A stretch of DNA of 64,000 nt from assembly GCA_024516035.1 (NCBI GenBank), contig CM044963.1, positions 31,424,425 through 31,488,424 of the forward strand. Direction: 5' to 3'. This document shows positions 20,501-30,724 of this stretch, in pieces; position 1 is the first letter of the stretch, and each line of letters starts with the position of its first letter. This DNA is from Bactericera cockerelli. Lineage: Eukaryota > Arthropoda > Insecta > Hemiptera > Triozidae. The position numbers and the translations under genes are program-made. The notes beneath the pieces were generated by a model. That model was not told where the DNA came from. It made no database searches and worked only from the letters and a program-made list of their open reading frames with translations.

Positions 20501-21077
20501 GTACAATTGGTGCAAACAGTTAAAATGGGTGATCAGTGATCTTGGTTTTGACAATATGTGGGTAAACCAGGATATAGAAACTATCAAAAATATTATACCA
20601 GAGATCCTAGACGAACTAGTATCTAGATTGCGGGCAAATGACATCAAAAGAGTGGAGGAGTCGCTCTACAGTTCGACTTTCAAATGTCTGGTCACTCATC
20701 CCATAGGTTTGGGGGCATCAGTTTGGCTTACATCCCCTGAGGTAACTCTGCATAAGAGAAGATTTTTCTGTCAACTGCGACTATCAGGGGACGAATTTGC
20801 TGTTATTTCCTATGGTAGTTTGAAGTCTAAATTTGAAGGAAAATTTTTTTGTACAATATGCAATTCAAAATTGATGGATACTGTATGGCATTTCTTTTGC
20901 TCCTGTCCAGTTTTCAAAAATGTTCGTAAAAGATACCTGGGTGCAGAAATTGTCAGCCTTCATAATTTTTTGATTGATCTCAAATCTATCACCTCAAATG
21001 TTGTGATGGATAATATTGTTTCATACTACATGACTGTAGCAAGTGAAAGAAACTTTATTCTAGAGAACCCTGTTTAG
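17535..21077 (+). CDS. LINE ORF2: AP endonuclease + reverse transcriptase, no ATG
   Basis: This frame is open for 1180 codons directly after the ORF1 TAG. A TTG at 17622 is the nearest near-cognate start, and the first ATG falls about 100 residues into the endonuclease. Endonuclease motifs are LNVLWLNVNG, LSETWV, YGGDMNARIG, CVDLVW and ASDHLPITV. Reverse transcriptase motifs are CGFRAGRCCSDLVFTL, FAAFVDFRKAFD, ILQGDTISPLLFSLF and FYADDLVLFG (YADD near codon 772), then DFTYLGIKFSS. The C-terminus has a Cys/His cluster (CTICNSKLMDTVWHFFCSC). All catalytic residues are present and nothing breaks the frame. I cannot assign the clade; the palm is CR1/L2-like in style and the ORF1 is L1-like. Confidence 0.88.
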   Translation, partial: QPRQPPQQIKTQGNLINANFTHVNKDEEILITNKFDKEKRNLNVLWLNVNGPKKLNLLLSSNELLEFEFIFLSETWVRDFHLNSVLGDTYNFLSVQATRVGNLGRFKGGLVCIYKKSFNVNLVLSNEYWLFMYVKELDLVFGNIYLPPNTPLPIFQNLQIALEEIGDSHPCKQIYGGDMNARIGSLNQGDEEWFEGSSLYHERLTRDVTCNASGRHIVGVMQDIGCVVLNGRSVNDSPASYTYVGHRGQSCVDLVWCSLSTLSIITDFKVSDFFLASDHLPITVSLKSNLLKDEVSFISNGPKIIWSQAKSEQYYSALESLNLMVDVSYFTTEQEYHYIRNLLILVCKELSLYKDGTKCKGNLFKKLWYDQECHSAKFFMNHHLRAAKRVNFSSPYVEVFLEAKKRYLKLLTDKRVKFETNMLSALSDVKNSAQFWKTIKRYGSRKQRTPELDIGEVESHFREVFSMKSPVSDVIKVEVLQVENALGVFNIMLDGDVSTQEFDFCLKNCKNNKAGGEDLLIYELFKHMPEQLTARVVALFNKIIQTEVVPQSWSNILMFLLFKKGDVSNIDHYRGISLINVICKLFTQILTNRLTAYCDEAGVLPENQCGFRAGRCCSDLVFTLSSVVHLNIRLPKSKVFAAFVDFRKAFDGLLHDVLWYKLFKLGVSVKFINILRNLYSNAKVQVKITKPKAREGERQEAVLDEFEQVLSQVDYNRTLTKPINVQQGILQGDTISPLLFSLFVSDFEEFLRANGATGLNVDGHIDLVVLFYADDLVLFGSSQIDLQRKLNLLKKYCDMFTLTVNVDKTKIVIFRKKGGYPRSCQFSYNGENLEIVKDFTYLGIKFSSSGLFRIASEHAYVKGKAATARISEIVKSSKVADLEVWKKLFDSVVLATALYCAEVWAWRYVEDLERVQTFFYKSILYLTRSTPGHYLRMELGLVMLKKLVLQKMLNWWCKILSMSNDRYPKICFLELLKQCNNIDRIVDVRYNWCKQLKWVISDLGFDNMWVNQDIETIKNIIPEILDELVSRLRANDIKRVEESLYSSTFKCLVTHPIGLGASVWLTSPEVTLHKRRFFCQLRLSGDEFAVISYGSLKSKFEGKFFCTICNSKLMDTVWHFFCSCPVFKNVRKRYLGAEIVSLHNFLIDLKSITSNVVMDNIVSYYMTVASERNFILENPV

Positions 21078-21293
21078 TAGTTAGTATTTAAATGTATTAG
21101 TTGTTTTTTCATTGTAATTGAGTATCATTTATTTATTTCTAATTTTGTAAATTTTTATATGTTTACCTTTCATGTTCTTTTTTTTTCAAAATTTATAGTA
21201 ATCATGTTGTTTTTTAATTGTTATCACAAAAAAAAAAAGAAAAAAAAATTGTAACATCATAATACAAATAAAGATATATATATATATATATAT
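21078..21293 (+). other. 3' UTR and (TA)n tail of the LINE
   Basis: AT-rich trailer with A-runs, an 'aataaa' at about 21266, and a terminal (TA)n at 21273-21293 as the probable 3' tail. Confidence 0.6.
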
Positions 21294-21985
21294 AAAGAAG
21301 GTCTGGTCAGTCCAAATCAGGACGTTGAATTTCTTTGATATGAGAAAGAACCATCTTGGGGCATGGCATAACAGATTAGCAGAGGACTATGGCATAGCAT
21401 AACAGATTAGCACAGGTCTAGCTAGCGACGGTTATGGCATAATTGCACGATCGAAGCGAGGGAGTGAATTCTTGTACATGCTGACCCAGTGGCGTAGCTA
21501 GGGGGCGGTTTTTGGGACAAACCCGCCCCCCCCCCCGAAATTTCCAAGAAACCCCAGCAAAGATGGAATATACCTACGTTAGGCGAGATTTCTGATCCCC
21601 CCTGGTGTCCACTTAGCCATGCAGAAGGGCAAGGAGAACAGCATTTGAATTTTGATAGTTTGGGAACCTCTGCGTCTCCATTGGCCCGTGGAAACTAACA
21701 AGGAAAACCGCATACAGGGTGTCCCTTGCATCGCCTAATGTCTATACAGGGTGTCCCTTGCATCGCCTAATGTCTATACAGGGTGTCCCTTGCATCGCCT
21801 AATGTCTAGAAGTGATGGGACGAGTCAATTGCGATAGAAAATATTAAATTTCTGATGAGCCCTATTGATTTAAGTATAGCCTGCTTGACCCAGAGTTCAA
21901 TAGTTTTCAGGTATTGCGACAGTTATGACTTTAGTGCTCAGAAATGGTTTCTTTAACTGTTTGCCTTTAGAATTCGTTAGTTTTT
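21294..21985. other. unassigned flank with a short minisatellite
   Basis: No gene seen. The only structure is a C-run at 21526 and the 32-bp tandem repeat listed next. Confidence 0.45.
21713..21808 (+). repeat. 32-bp tandem repeat, three identical copies
   Basis: Units start at 21713, 21745 and 21777 with 'tacagggtgtcccttgcatc'. Exact identity suggests recent expansion. Confidence 0.9.
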
Positions 21986-21989
21986 TTTT

Positions 21990-22125
21990 AATATTGTGTT
22001 AATCACTTTCGTGATATCACAACTACTCAAACTTGGTTTACTAAATCTAAGCTGAAACCGGGACTTGAACCACCGACCTCCAGGTTACAAGTCCGCCGCC
22101 ATATCGATCAAGCTACTGAGGTCGG
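21990..22125 (-). repeat. SINE family B
   Basis: Minus strand: GACCTCAGTAGCTTGATC, GGTTCAAGTCCCGGTTTC, then the family tail to 'gtgattaacacaa'. Confidence 0.7.
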
Positions 22126-22690
22126 TAGAATTCGTTAGTTATATGTATAATTGTATACTCAGCAGTAAGAGTCGGGAGTTCTAAGTTCTAAGTTCTACTC
22201 CCTGTATTTTCAGATTCAATAAAATTGTTATTTTCGAAAAAAAGTCACTTGAGAATATTTCCATTGTAACAGCCAATTATCAAATTATGCCCTAAAAACC
22301 GATTGTTTTTACTTTGGGTATTGTCCTTTATTGGTGTATCTTTTTAAACCAATACGTAAATGAGACTTTGTTTAAACCGCTAGCAAAAAGGGACACTTAA
22401 ATTAGTGTGTAACTGTATAAAAATAATTTGTAATTGTATAAAAATTGTATGGACTATTAATTGTAATTGTATAAAAATAATCATGAGAGTCTAATTCGTC
22501 CAGAAACTTTATCAGCTCAATTTATTTCGAGAAATTATACTCTCTGTAACTTATTAGTAATGCTAAAAGTTAATGGAAAGTGGAGGAAAACAATTAATCA
22601 AAATACATACAAACTCTGTTTCGTGTTCATATAGGCCTGGCTGGTGCGTTACTCTTGACGAGAGCTCGCCTCCCGGAGAGCCTGATGGAA
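22126..22690. other. unassigned, no gene seen
   Basis: AT-rich with several 'taattgtataaaaat' near-repeats (22410-22480). No coding signal. Confidence 0.4.
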
Positions 22691-22694
22691 AGTA

Positions 22695-23430
22695 AGAAAA
22701 AATAAACCGCCAATTATGGACACAATACTTCCTCGTGATTGTTTCACATTGTAAACACGTGCCAATTTTGAGATTTTATACAAAATTACTTGTATCTCCA
22801 AAACAACCGATTTTCTTCAAATTTGTTTTATATGGTAAAATATTGTTTTTTCTACGTTCTAGATTCCACAAAAAATTCTGTATCGGCAAGTCATGGTCCT
22901 TATTTTTTTACTTTTTTGTCCAAAATTTCGTAATATTTTCTTATATCAGAGTCAAATTATAAATGATTAAAAAATAAATATGAATAGCCTATGTAAAACA
23001 ATAAAATGCATATACATACAAAATTTCATCAAAATCGGGTGTTGATTTGATTTGATAACATCTACAGAATGTCTCCTAGATGTGTGCAAAATTTCATCAA
23101 AATCCGTCTTGTAGTTTTCGAGATTTGCGCGTCACAAGGAATCGCTTTAACAGACCGACGGACCTCCTGAGCAAATTTGGTTTTGTGTCCGTCTGTCAGT
23201 CTGTCGGTTGGACTGACAGATGGACACAAAACCAAATTTGCTCAGGAGGTTATGAAACGTCCAGAAATATGAAAAAAATTGAAATCGGAACAAAAAAATA
23301 TTATTTTTTTACAAAAACGAACACAATACTTCCGATTTCTAATATTAGAAATTTCTCGGAAGTAAAATCGGAGCCAAAAATTATTTATTTTTACAAAAAA
23401 CGAACACAATTTGTTCAGAAATAATAATAT
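22695..23430 (+). repeat. long interspersed repeat family I
   Basis: Starts with 'gccaattatggacacaatac', has the middle 'atttcatcaaaatcgggtgt' and 'gagatttgcgcgtcacaagg', then 'caaatttgctcaggaggtta', and ends with 'tctcggaagtaaaat'. It recurs at 28555, 36885, 40440, 48270 and in fragments. No protein is encoded and the class is unclear, possibly a non-autonomous DNA element or LINE 3' part. Confidence 0.6.
23162..23250. repeat. 40-bp inverted repeat within family I
   Basis: Arms 23162-23201 and 23211-23250 match over 40 bases with one mismatch around a 9-base loop. Other family I copies have only the right arm, so the left arm looks like a secondary inverted duplication. Confidence 0.85.
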
Positions 23431-23449
23431 ATGTATGTATGTATGTACG

Positions 23450-23742
23450 AATTTCTTTGTGGTGAAGCACAAGGCCTCTTCACAATTTTTGTGGGTAGCG
23501 CAGCATTACTAAGAGCCTCCTTTACATTTCGAATTATTCTATTACATTAATTTCTTTTTACTCTGGTAATGCCGCCTCTGGTCGTTACTCATACAAGTAA
23601 CTACTCATTTTTCCTCACGAGGTATGAGTGGACCCCGAACATCCAAGTACAGAGCAGAAAAAATCCTCCCCCGCTGGGAATCGAACCCAGGTCACCATGT
23701 GTGCAATGCCTAGCGTGCTAACTCGCTCTGCCACAGTGACTA
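23450..23742 (-). repeat. SINE family C (full length)
   Basis: Very close to the copies at 13548 and 28135. Its tail abuts a (TATG)n tract at 23430-23448. Confidence 0.75.
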
Positions 23743-23759
23743 CTCAGAAATAATAATAT

Positions 23760-23970
23760 ATTAATAATAATAATATCGCCTTTTTATACTGCCCGATTAA
23801 GACTATTAAAGTCCTATTATTCCAGCAGTAAGCCCAAAACATATTATTATGTGGTAAAAATCCCAAATTCGAGGATAGCTTGTCATGTCCCGGCCGTGTT
23901 TCGAACCCACGACCTCTGGAATCTCTGGATTCACAGAGTGCCGCCTTTACCACTGAGCTACCGGGATAGA
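23760..23970 (-). repeat. SINE family A
   Basis: Minus strand: CCGGTAGCTCAGTGGTAAAG, 'gtgggttcgaaacacggccg', body and (TAA)n tail. Confidence 0.75.
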
Positions 23971-24362
23971 AAATAGAAGCTCAATCTCGAAAAAACCGAC
24001 CGAAAACAATACTTTCTATACCTTATCGATAATAGAAAGTGAAAATATTGTGAAAGGTGGTATTGTAACACTGCCCCTGGACAATGGACATCCTGTATAA
24101 CCATAGTGAAACATTTGTTCCTTGTGTTTCATTTCCGCTGTTGTTCTGTTTCACGTTCTGTCGAAAAGGTCAATGTCGCAAGCGTGAGTGTAAACGCGCC
24201 CTGAGGTAGAATCGTGTCTGAGCATGTAATTATGTCTTCATTGTATTGTAATGAAATTGTCAAGTTCAATGATAGAAACTACTGCGGCCGGGTTGAGAGA
24301 CATTTTGGCTCGATATTATATTCATGAAGTCTAAGAAATGTTTTTCCTTAGACTAAAAATCT

Positions 24363-24530
24363 AAGAAATGGTTAGACCATTTGGTAAAGAAATTGATTGC
24401 AATTACAGGTGATCCCCATTCTAATCATTTTCTTTACCAAAAAATTGGTCTAGCCATTCAAAGAGGAAATACTTCTTGCATCCTCGGTTCCCTTCCGGAA
24501 GGACGGTCCCAGGGACAAGTTTTTTTTTTA
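24363..24530 (+). pseudogene. C-terminal fragment of the PD-(D/E)XK-type retroelement protein
   Basis: One open frame reads ...VKKLIAITGDPHSNHFL, then YQKIGLAIQRGNTSCILG. It matches the last ~55 residues of the larger minus-strand protein at 62726-63883 (VRLTGNTAAKAFL, RISLAIQRGNATCMLG). The rest is missing, and the 3' side ends in an AAATA-type tail as in the other copies. It is therefore a strongly 5'-truncated retrotransposed copy. Confidence 0.65.
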
Positions 24531-24669
24531 TATTTAATAAAAATAAATAAAATATTTCTTCTAAAAAAAAATAAATGAAGTTAGGAAGAGCTTTTCAATA
24601 ATTATCGAATAATAATGCCCGGTACATAGGTATATTGACGGAAAAATTCCTTTATGGAATTATAATAAG

Positions 24670-24712
24670 TAATAAGTTATCATATTTGTGTTAATCACTT
24701 TCGTGAATCACG
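24670..24712 (-). repeat. SINE family B tail fragment
   Basis: Only 'tcatatttgtgttaatcact' and a few flanking bases survive. Confidence 0.4.
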
Positions 24713-24795
24713 AGGCGAGGCGAGTTCTAGCTTGACTCGCGCTCGCCTTGCAGTTCGCGCGAGTTTTGCTCGCTTCGGCTCGCGCCTCCAGAGTG
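24713..24795. other. small GC/CpG-rich island of 'gctcgc/gcgag' words
   Basis: About 80 bases with many CG dinucleotides and alternating 'ctcgc' and 'gcgag' words, unlike the surrounding AT-rich sequence. No frame or known motif. Confidence 0.5.
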
Positions 24796-25644
24796 AAAGA
24801 AAATTAAGGAATAGTCATGCGGATAATTCAGATTTGATCTTCAGAGAGGGCAATAAAAAACTCGTCTCTTAATAAGTTTTTATATACGGGGCTTCCATTA
24901 AGTCTCACCCAGGCCTGGGTTTTGCGGAAACGACTCAAAATATCAAAAAACGCAAAACCCGCACTCCTTTAAAATTGCCTACCCTACCCCAGTCTGGCTG
25001 GGCATGGACCAACTTTAAAATCTTAAATGGAATGGTATATCGTGTGTAAGATACGACATACCGTTCTCGAGATACAGGGTCGGACGTCCAGAGTAATATC
25101 CATATGTTTTAACCTGACCATGGCTAAAAACTTAACACGACTCTAAGCAAAGAATGAAATAGATCATGGACACCATTAATAAAATTTGTACTTAATTAAA
25201 ATTTAGGGCGAAATTAACGAATGTTTTTGTAATACCTCTGTGGCGCTAAGTCTCGGATTGCGTACTGTCTTTGATAGGGAAAACGCTAAGCAATTACTTA
25301 AGTTAGCGATTTTGTCTCTAAATTAAGCCCTTTATTTTCCTGTTGAAAGTAACGCTAAATCTGTATAAAAGTAAGTTTACGCAGAGTTATTGTTTGTCAA
25401 TTTTCCAACCTAACAATACTTTATAAGAATTATAAGAGTTATGAGCTGCTATTGGCAGTTTCCTAGTACTTTTCTAATTAAATAAAATCAACGTGGACTG
25501 GTTTTCTGAGTTGATTTTTCAGACTTAAACAAAATAACTTTGTGGTGATAGCTTAGTTCAAGAGACCAATCAGTACTCAGTTAGTACACAGCATTTTTTT
25601 TTCTGGCAGACTATACAAAATATAAATTGTATTAAACAGCACAG

Positions 25645-25686
<42 letters not shown>

Positions 25687-25985
25687 CTTCTTCTTTTTTT
25701 TGCTGAACAAAGTTGCACAGAATTAATAATGCAAAATAGGTCCTGATCTTGTTATTTTTTTATAACACCCAGCTTTGGTTTCTAGGAGACCAATGGATTT
25801 TGAATAATCCAAGGTAAACAAGATTAATAAAATGAAGAGTCCTGATTGGTCAGAAAAATGGCGTTATTAGTCAATAGGGTGCTGGACTGCTGGTTTATAT
25901 TTTTTATAGAGTCCTAAGTCCTACTCTTATTCTTTGGCTCCTAGATATTGTCTTCATTTTACTTCTGAGAACATCTAATTTAATA
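24796..25985. other. unassigned; includes a repeat at about 25195-25345 and a T38 run
   Basis: 25195-25345 resembles the foldback element at 61612-61980 ('cgctaagtctcggattgcgt'). A long T-run lies at 25650-25686. No gene seen. Confidence 0.45.
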
Positions 25986-25989
25986 GATA

Positions 25990-26582
25990 ATTATTGAAAG
26001 TATTGTGTTCGTTTTTGTAAATTGTTTATTTTTTGCTAAAATTTAAACAAAAAAATGGGAGCAAGAATATTTATTTTTATACAAAAACGAACAGAATATT
26101 TCCGATTTATAATATTAGAAATTATTCGGAAGTAATATTCATATTTCTGGACGTCACCGTATCAGAGTGAGTTAGCGCGCTAGGCATTGCACGCATGGTG
26201 ACCTGGGTTCAATTTCCAGCGGGGCAGGAATTTTTCTGCTCTGTACTTGGATGTTCGGGGTCCACTCATTCCTCTTGAGGAAAAATGAGTAGTTACTTGT
26301 ATGAGTAACGACCAGTGGCGGCATTAAAAGAGTAAAAAGAAATGAAGGTAATAGAATAATTTGAAATGTGAAGGAGACTCTTCGTAATGCTGCGCTATCC
26401 ACAAAAAATTGTGAAGAGGTCTTGCTTCACCACAAATAAAATCATACATACATTCGTACACATGCATACATATTTCTAGACGTTTCGTAACCTCTTGAGC
26501 AACTTTGGTTCTGTGTTTGTCCGTTATTTGCATTCAATGCATTCCTTGTGCGAATCTCAGAAACAGAATTTAACAAAATGTT
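25990..26582 (-). repeat. family I fragment split by a SINE
   Basis: Family I sequence on the minus strand is interrupted after 'catatttctggacg' (26140-26153) and resumes at the near-identical 26469-26482, then 'cgtaacctcttgagcaactt'. The intervening DNA is a family C SINE. Confidence 0.65.
26154..26468 (+). repeat. SINE family C with 14-bp target-site duplication
   Basis: Head 'tcaccgtatcagagtgagtt', B-box GGGTTCAATTTCCAGCGG, full body, and a (TACA)-rich tail. The flanks 26140-26153 and 26469-26482 agree at 13 of 14 bases, which fixes both ends of this family. Confidence 0.8.
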
Positions 26583-26589
26583 GTACAAA

Positions 26590-26826
26590 TCTTATTATAT
26601 AAATGTCAAAGTCACTGACTGACTGACTGACTGATCATCGCTCTACAGCCCAAACCGTAAGTCCTAGGAAGCTGAAATTTGGTAGGTAGCTTTGTCTTAT
26701 AGTCTATAGATGTGCAATAAGACAGGATTTTTCGAAATTCCCACTACAACACCTGCCATTTGCAAAAAAGGATTTTTTGCTTTCACGGCCAGGCCTCGAT
26801 CCGCAAAACGGGCGACAGCCCGCTAG
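26590..26826 (+). mobile_element. short non-autonomous Helitron-like element
   Basis: Begins with TC after an A, and ends with a CGGGC-GACA-GCCCG hairpin directly followed by CTAG and then a T. These are the terminal features expected of Helitrons inserting between A and T. A second copy, same ends, is on the other strand at 40818-41057. The hairpin lies closer to CTAG than in the textbook form, so a Helentron-related subtype is possible. Confidence 0.65.
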
Positions 26827-26994
26827 TATAGAATATAGGACACGTATATTTTTGGATTATTCTTATTAAACTGTCTATCCAAAGAACATAATTTATAAAC
26901 AAATAATGGTAAAAGTTGAAATACAAATTTGACAATATAAATATACACAAGAAAAAAATAAAAAACATAGATAAAATAAGCGCAGAATAAAATT

Positions 26995-27102
26995 CAGTGG
27001 TTAAGCACTCGCTTGCTATGCGGAAGGTCGCGAGTTCGACAAAAAATTGTATTAAAAATTTGGTTACAGTTGTTTGTAAGGGATACTTTTCGGTGCGCTG
27101 TT
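26995..27102 (+). repeat. tRNA-headed SINE family K (partial)
   Basis: 'tcagtggttaagcactcgct' head, GCGAGTTCGA B-box remnant, then 'aaatttggttacagttgttt' and 'cttttcggtgcgct', where family B interrupts. Confidence 0.6.
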
Positions 27103-27230
27103 AATCACTTTCGTGATGTCACAACTACTTAAACTGGCTTTACTAATTTTTTTGCTCAAACCGGGACTTGAACCACCGACCTCCAGGTTACAAGTCCGCC
27201 GCCTTATCAATCAAGCTACTGAGGTCGGTG
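27103..27230 (-). repeat. SINE family B
   Basis: Minus strand copy with GACCTCAGTAGCTTGATT and GGTTCAAGTCCCGGTTTG; inserted into family K sequence. Confidence 0.7.
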
Positions 27231-27532
27231 ATTGCAAGTAATATATTAGAACAGATAAAAAAATAATTAAATCCTGGTGACCTGAGAAATATTGGCGATA
27301 ACACGCCGATTTATGCAAATGAATCTCTATCGAACTATTTCTTCTTTTTTGCGGTTAGATGAAAGAGCTCAAAAATTGAGAATCCTGCTTTTTTAAATAG
27401 ATCCACAAAAAAATTACGAGGCCAAGCAGATAAGTAAAGACAAATCGTTCTCTTATCTTTGAGTCAGAGATGCGAAAGTTCTCCTTGAAGACGGCGCCGC
27501 GCAAACTAATGTAATGGAATTATTAATGTGTC

Positions 27533-28078
27533 TTGGTTAAACAAGGCCATGACCATCACAGAGATGATGTCAAAGATTGGGCAGAATTGGCATGGGGTCC
27601 TGCAACTGGTGAACCTCTTATGAAAGAAGCGAGTGGTGAAAATCCAGCTTTAGTTGGTGATTTGCTGTTGAATGGAGTTTGGGAGCCAGCAAGACGAGCG
27701 TTTTTTGATGTTCACATTGTTAATGCTGACGCTTCGTCTTATGGGACCCGAACTTGGTGTAGTATTGCACAAACTCATGCCAGAGAAAAACACACAAAAT
27801 ATGACCAAGCCGTCGAAGATCTGCAAGCCTCATTTACACCCATGATTGTATCTTGCAATGGAGCATTAGGTGCTGAATACAACAGTTTCATTCAACATAC
27901 AGCAAGAAAACTTAGTGATAAATGGAAAAAAAGCTTTACACATGTGCTATGTTGGCTCAAAGTGAAAATACAAATTTCGATAGTGAGAGCAGTATCCATG
28001 AGAGTGAGAGGAGCGAGACGGAGGATCAGAGGGATTGAATGTGAAGATGGTGCAAGAATGGGACGAGTAGAAGAATGA
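27533..28078 (+). pseudogene. retroelement C-terminal PD-(D/E)XK-like domain (fragment)
   Basis: The frame is open for 181 codons but starts with TTG just after a stop, with related residues in another frame upstream, so it is a truncated or frameshifted remnant. Key parts are [58 protein letters not shown] and [14 protein letters not shown]. From memory this pattern is common at the C-terminus of reverse-transcriptase proteins in many invertebrates, where a GD(L)...(F)DV pair fits a PD-(D/E)XK nuclease core. It is not close in sequence to the 62726-63883 protein. It contains no host-gene features. Confidence 0.5.
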
Positions 28079-28134
28079 TACATTAATGTTTAACTTTTGT
28101 ATATAAAAAATGTAATATATGTATGTATGTATGA

Positions 28135-28424
28135 TTTTCTTGTGGTGAAGCACAAGGCCTCTTCACAATTTTTGTGGGTAGCGCAGCATTACTAAGAGTC
28201 TCCTTTACATTTCGAATTATTCTATTACATTAATTTCTTTTTACTCTGGTAATGCCGCCACTGGTCGTTACTCATACAAGTAACTACTCATTTTTCCTCA
28301 CGAGGTATGAGTGGACCCCGAACATCCAAGTACAGAGCAAAAAAATCCTCCCCCGCTGGGAATCGAACCCAGGTCACCATGTGTGCAATGCCTAGCGCGC
28401 TAACTCGCTCTGCCACAGTGACTA
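28135..28424 (-). repeat. SINE family C (full length)
   Basis: Inserted at a (TATG)n tract, with a 33-bp A-run on its head side (28425-28457). Almost identical to the copy at 23450-23742. Confidence 0.75.
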
Positions 28425-28459
<35 letters not shown>

Positions 28460-28554
28460 TAATATATATAAAATAAAAATATTTAAAGTTTTGAAAAAAA
28501 AAAAAAAAAAAAATATATATATACAATGTGAACTAATCACAAGAAAAAAAACAC

Positions 28555-29270
28555 TGCCAATTATGGACACAACACTTCCTCGTGATTGTTTCACATTGTG
28601 TACACGTGCGAATTTTGAATTTTTATACTAAATTACTTGTATCTCCAAAACGGCTGAACCGATTTTCTTCAAATTTGTTTAATATGGTAGAAAACCTTTT
28701 TTTCTACATTCTAAATTCTACAAAAAATTCTGTATCGGCAAGTCGTGGTTCTTATTTTTTGACTTTATTGTCCAAAGTTTCGTATTTTCTTAAATATCAG
28801 AGTCAAATTATAACTAATTAAAAAGAAAATATAAAAAGCCTGTGTAAAACAATAATATGCATATACATACAAAATTTTATCAAAATCGGGTGTACCGTTC
28901 ACGAGATATAAGCATTTAAGTAAAAAGTTAGTGGTCAGGCGCATGGTCTCTTTCACCCAGAGCCGCTAGTACGAATTCAATGAATTTAAAATGGGACAAT
29001 CTACAGAATGTCTCCTAGATGTGTACAAAATTTCATCAAAATCAGTCGAGTAGTTACCGAGATTTGCGCGTTACAAGGAATCGTTTCAACAGACGGACAG
29101 ACAGACAGACCGACAGACGGACACAAAACCAAATTTGCTCAGGAGGTTATGAAACGTCCAGAAATATGAAAAAAATTGAAATCGGACAAAAAAATATTTT
29201 TTTTTACAAAAACAAACAAAATACTTCCGATTTCTAATATTAGAAATTTCTCGGAAGTAAAATGTGAAAC
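28555..29270 (+). repeat. family I repeat (best copy)
   Basis: Complete from 'gccaattatggacacaacac' to 'tctcggaagtaaaat'. It contains a (GACA)n-rich stretch at 29092-29125 and lacks the inverted arm found in the copy at 22695. Confidence 0.65.
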
Positions 29271-29274
29271 AATG

Positions 29275-30724
29275 ATTTGGGCCAAATTAAAATCGAACGG
29301 GTTTAGTCAAAACATGCATCTTGAACAGGTTTTGTAACGTCAACAAGGAAAAAATCAATAAAACTCGGAGAATAAGGAAAAAGTGAGCAATTTTACTTTC
29401 TATGGGGCTTCAATCCTACAATGTAGGTAGGCAGTTTTGAAAGTAAAAAGGAATATACCATACTCGTACAATGCATAGATTGTATCGTCGGGTGGAAGGT
29501 AAAACTGACCATCTGCATTTGGACCATCTGCATTTGGTCATTGAAATCTCCACCAGTCTTTCAGGTAAAAATTGTTTTTTCGCTTTTTCCCGCGCATATG
29601 TTTGAGTACTACCGAATTTTGGATTTTCAGTCAATAGTTAGGTTAATTTCCACCAGAGTAACGAAAAATCGAGAAATGATCAATTATATTATCCTCACAT
29701 GGCTCTTGGGCTCCGGGCTCAGCCCTGGGTTAAACTCGGTTGGATACTTTCAAAAGTTGGGTGAATAAGTAAGTCCCTGCATCACTGAGATCAAGTAACA
29801 TAGAGGGAACCCGAGGTATCAAGATTTGCATCCAGCAGGGACCATCAGCTGATTTTAAAATCAGTGCCGGAGTTGTAGTAATATCTCTCTCGCGAAGGAG
29901 TGGGTACTTACACTAACTAATTCTTCTAAAATAATACTTTTACTTTTTTCATACACTGCTGGTAAATCGTGTCCACTTAAAGCCATTTGGGAGTTTTATG
30001 AGAAATGAGGAAGTGAAATTATGAAAAGAAAAGAATGTGTGTATTACTTGATGATTTCTCTTATGATACAAATGACAATTTAAAAAATAATAATGTTTCC
30101 TTCAGTGTCTGTATTTTCTTCAGTATCTTTTTTTTAGTATCTACGACAACATTGCTTCACTGTAGTGATCTGTGTGGAATTGAATTATTCAACGTGATAA
30201 ATTGTCTGGCTAATTCATGTTTTTTTTTTTTTTAAAGACTTTAGCTTCGAGGCTAAACCGGTTGTTTGTGAAATAAATAATTGCATTTCGGACTTCCACA
30301 TTTTGAGAATGGTAATTTACATTGTGTTGAACATTATCTATTCGTGTGTTTTTTTTTTTTTTTTTGAAACTGGACAAAACTTGTACCTATTAAAATCCGG
30401 AGTAAAAGACTGGAACTGCAATGTTGCACTATCGTAAGACCTTGCTCTATTAAATCGGATTTTAAAATAATGTATATAGGTAATTATTCAAGATCTCAAC
30501 CACCATTTACTGGATGTGGAAATAATCAGAATCGAGAGGGATGGATTTTGACTTTTTTTTGACAGTGCAGACTATATTATAGACTGGTTGGAATTTTATT
30601 ATAGGAAGGTTGGACAAATGAAGCTCCAATTATTTGAGCTAGTCAGAACGGGGGTTTTACCCTCCATTCCCTGGGAATCGTACGAGCCACTTTTTTAACC
30701 ACTGATTTAATTTTCTTGTTTCAG
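29275..30724. other. presumed acetyltransferase intron, no exon seen
   Basis: Contains A/T runs and a short SINE-core fragment (30650-30690, 'cgggggttttaccctccatt'). I looked for an upstream exon encoding the N-terminal part of the acetyltransferase and found none. Confidence 0.45.

Noticed and set aside
23080..23424. Protein with an RTD-rich segment
   Set aside because: Belongs to the non-coding family I repeat; the same words occur in every copy with stops in different places.
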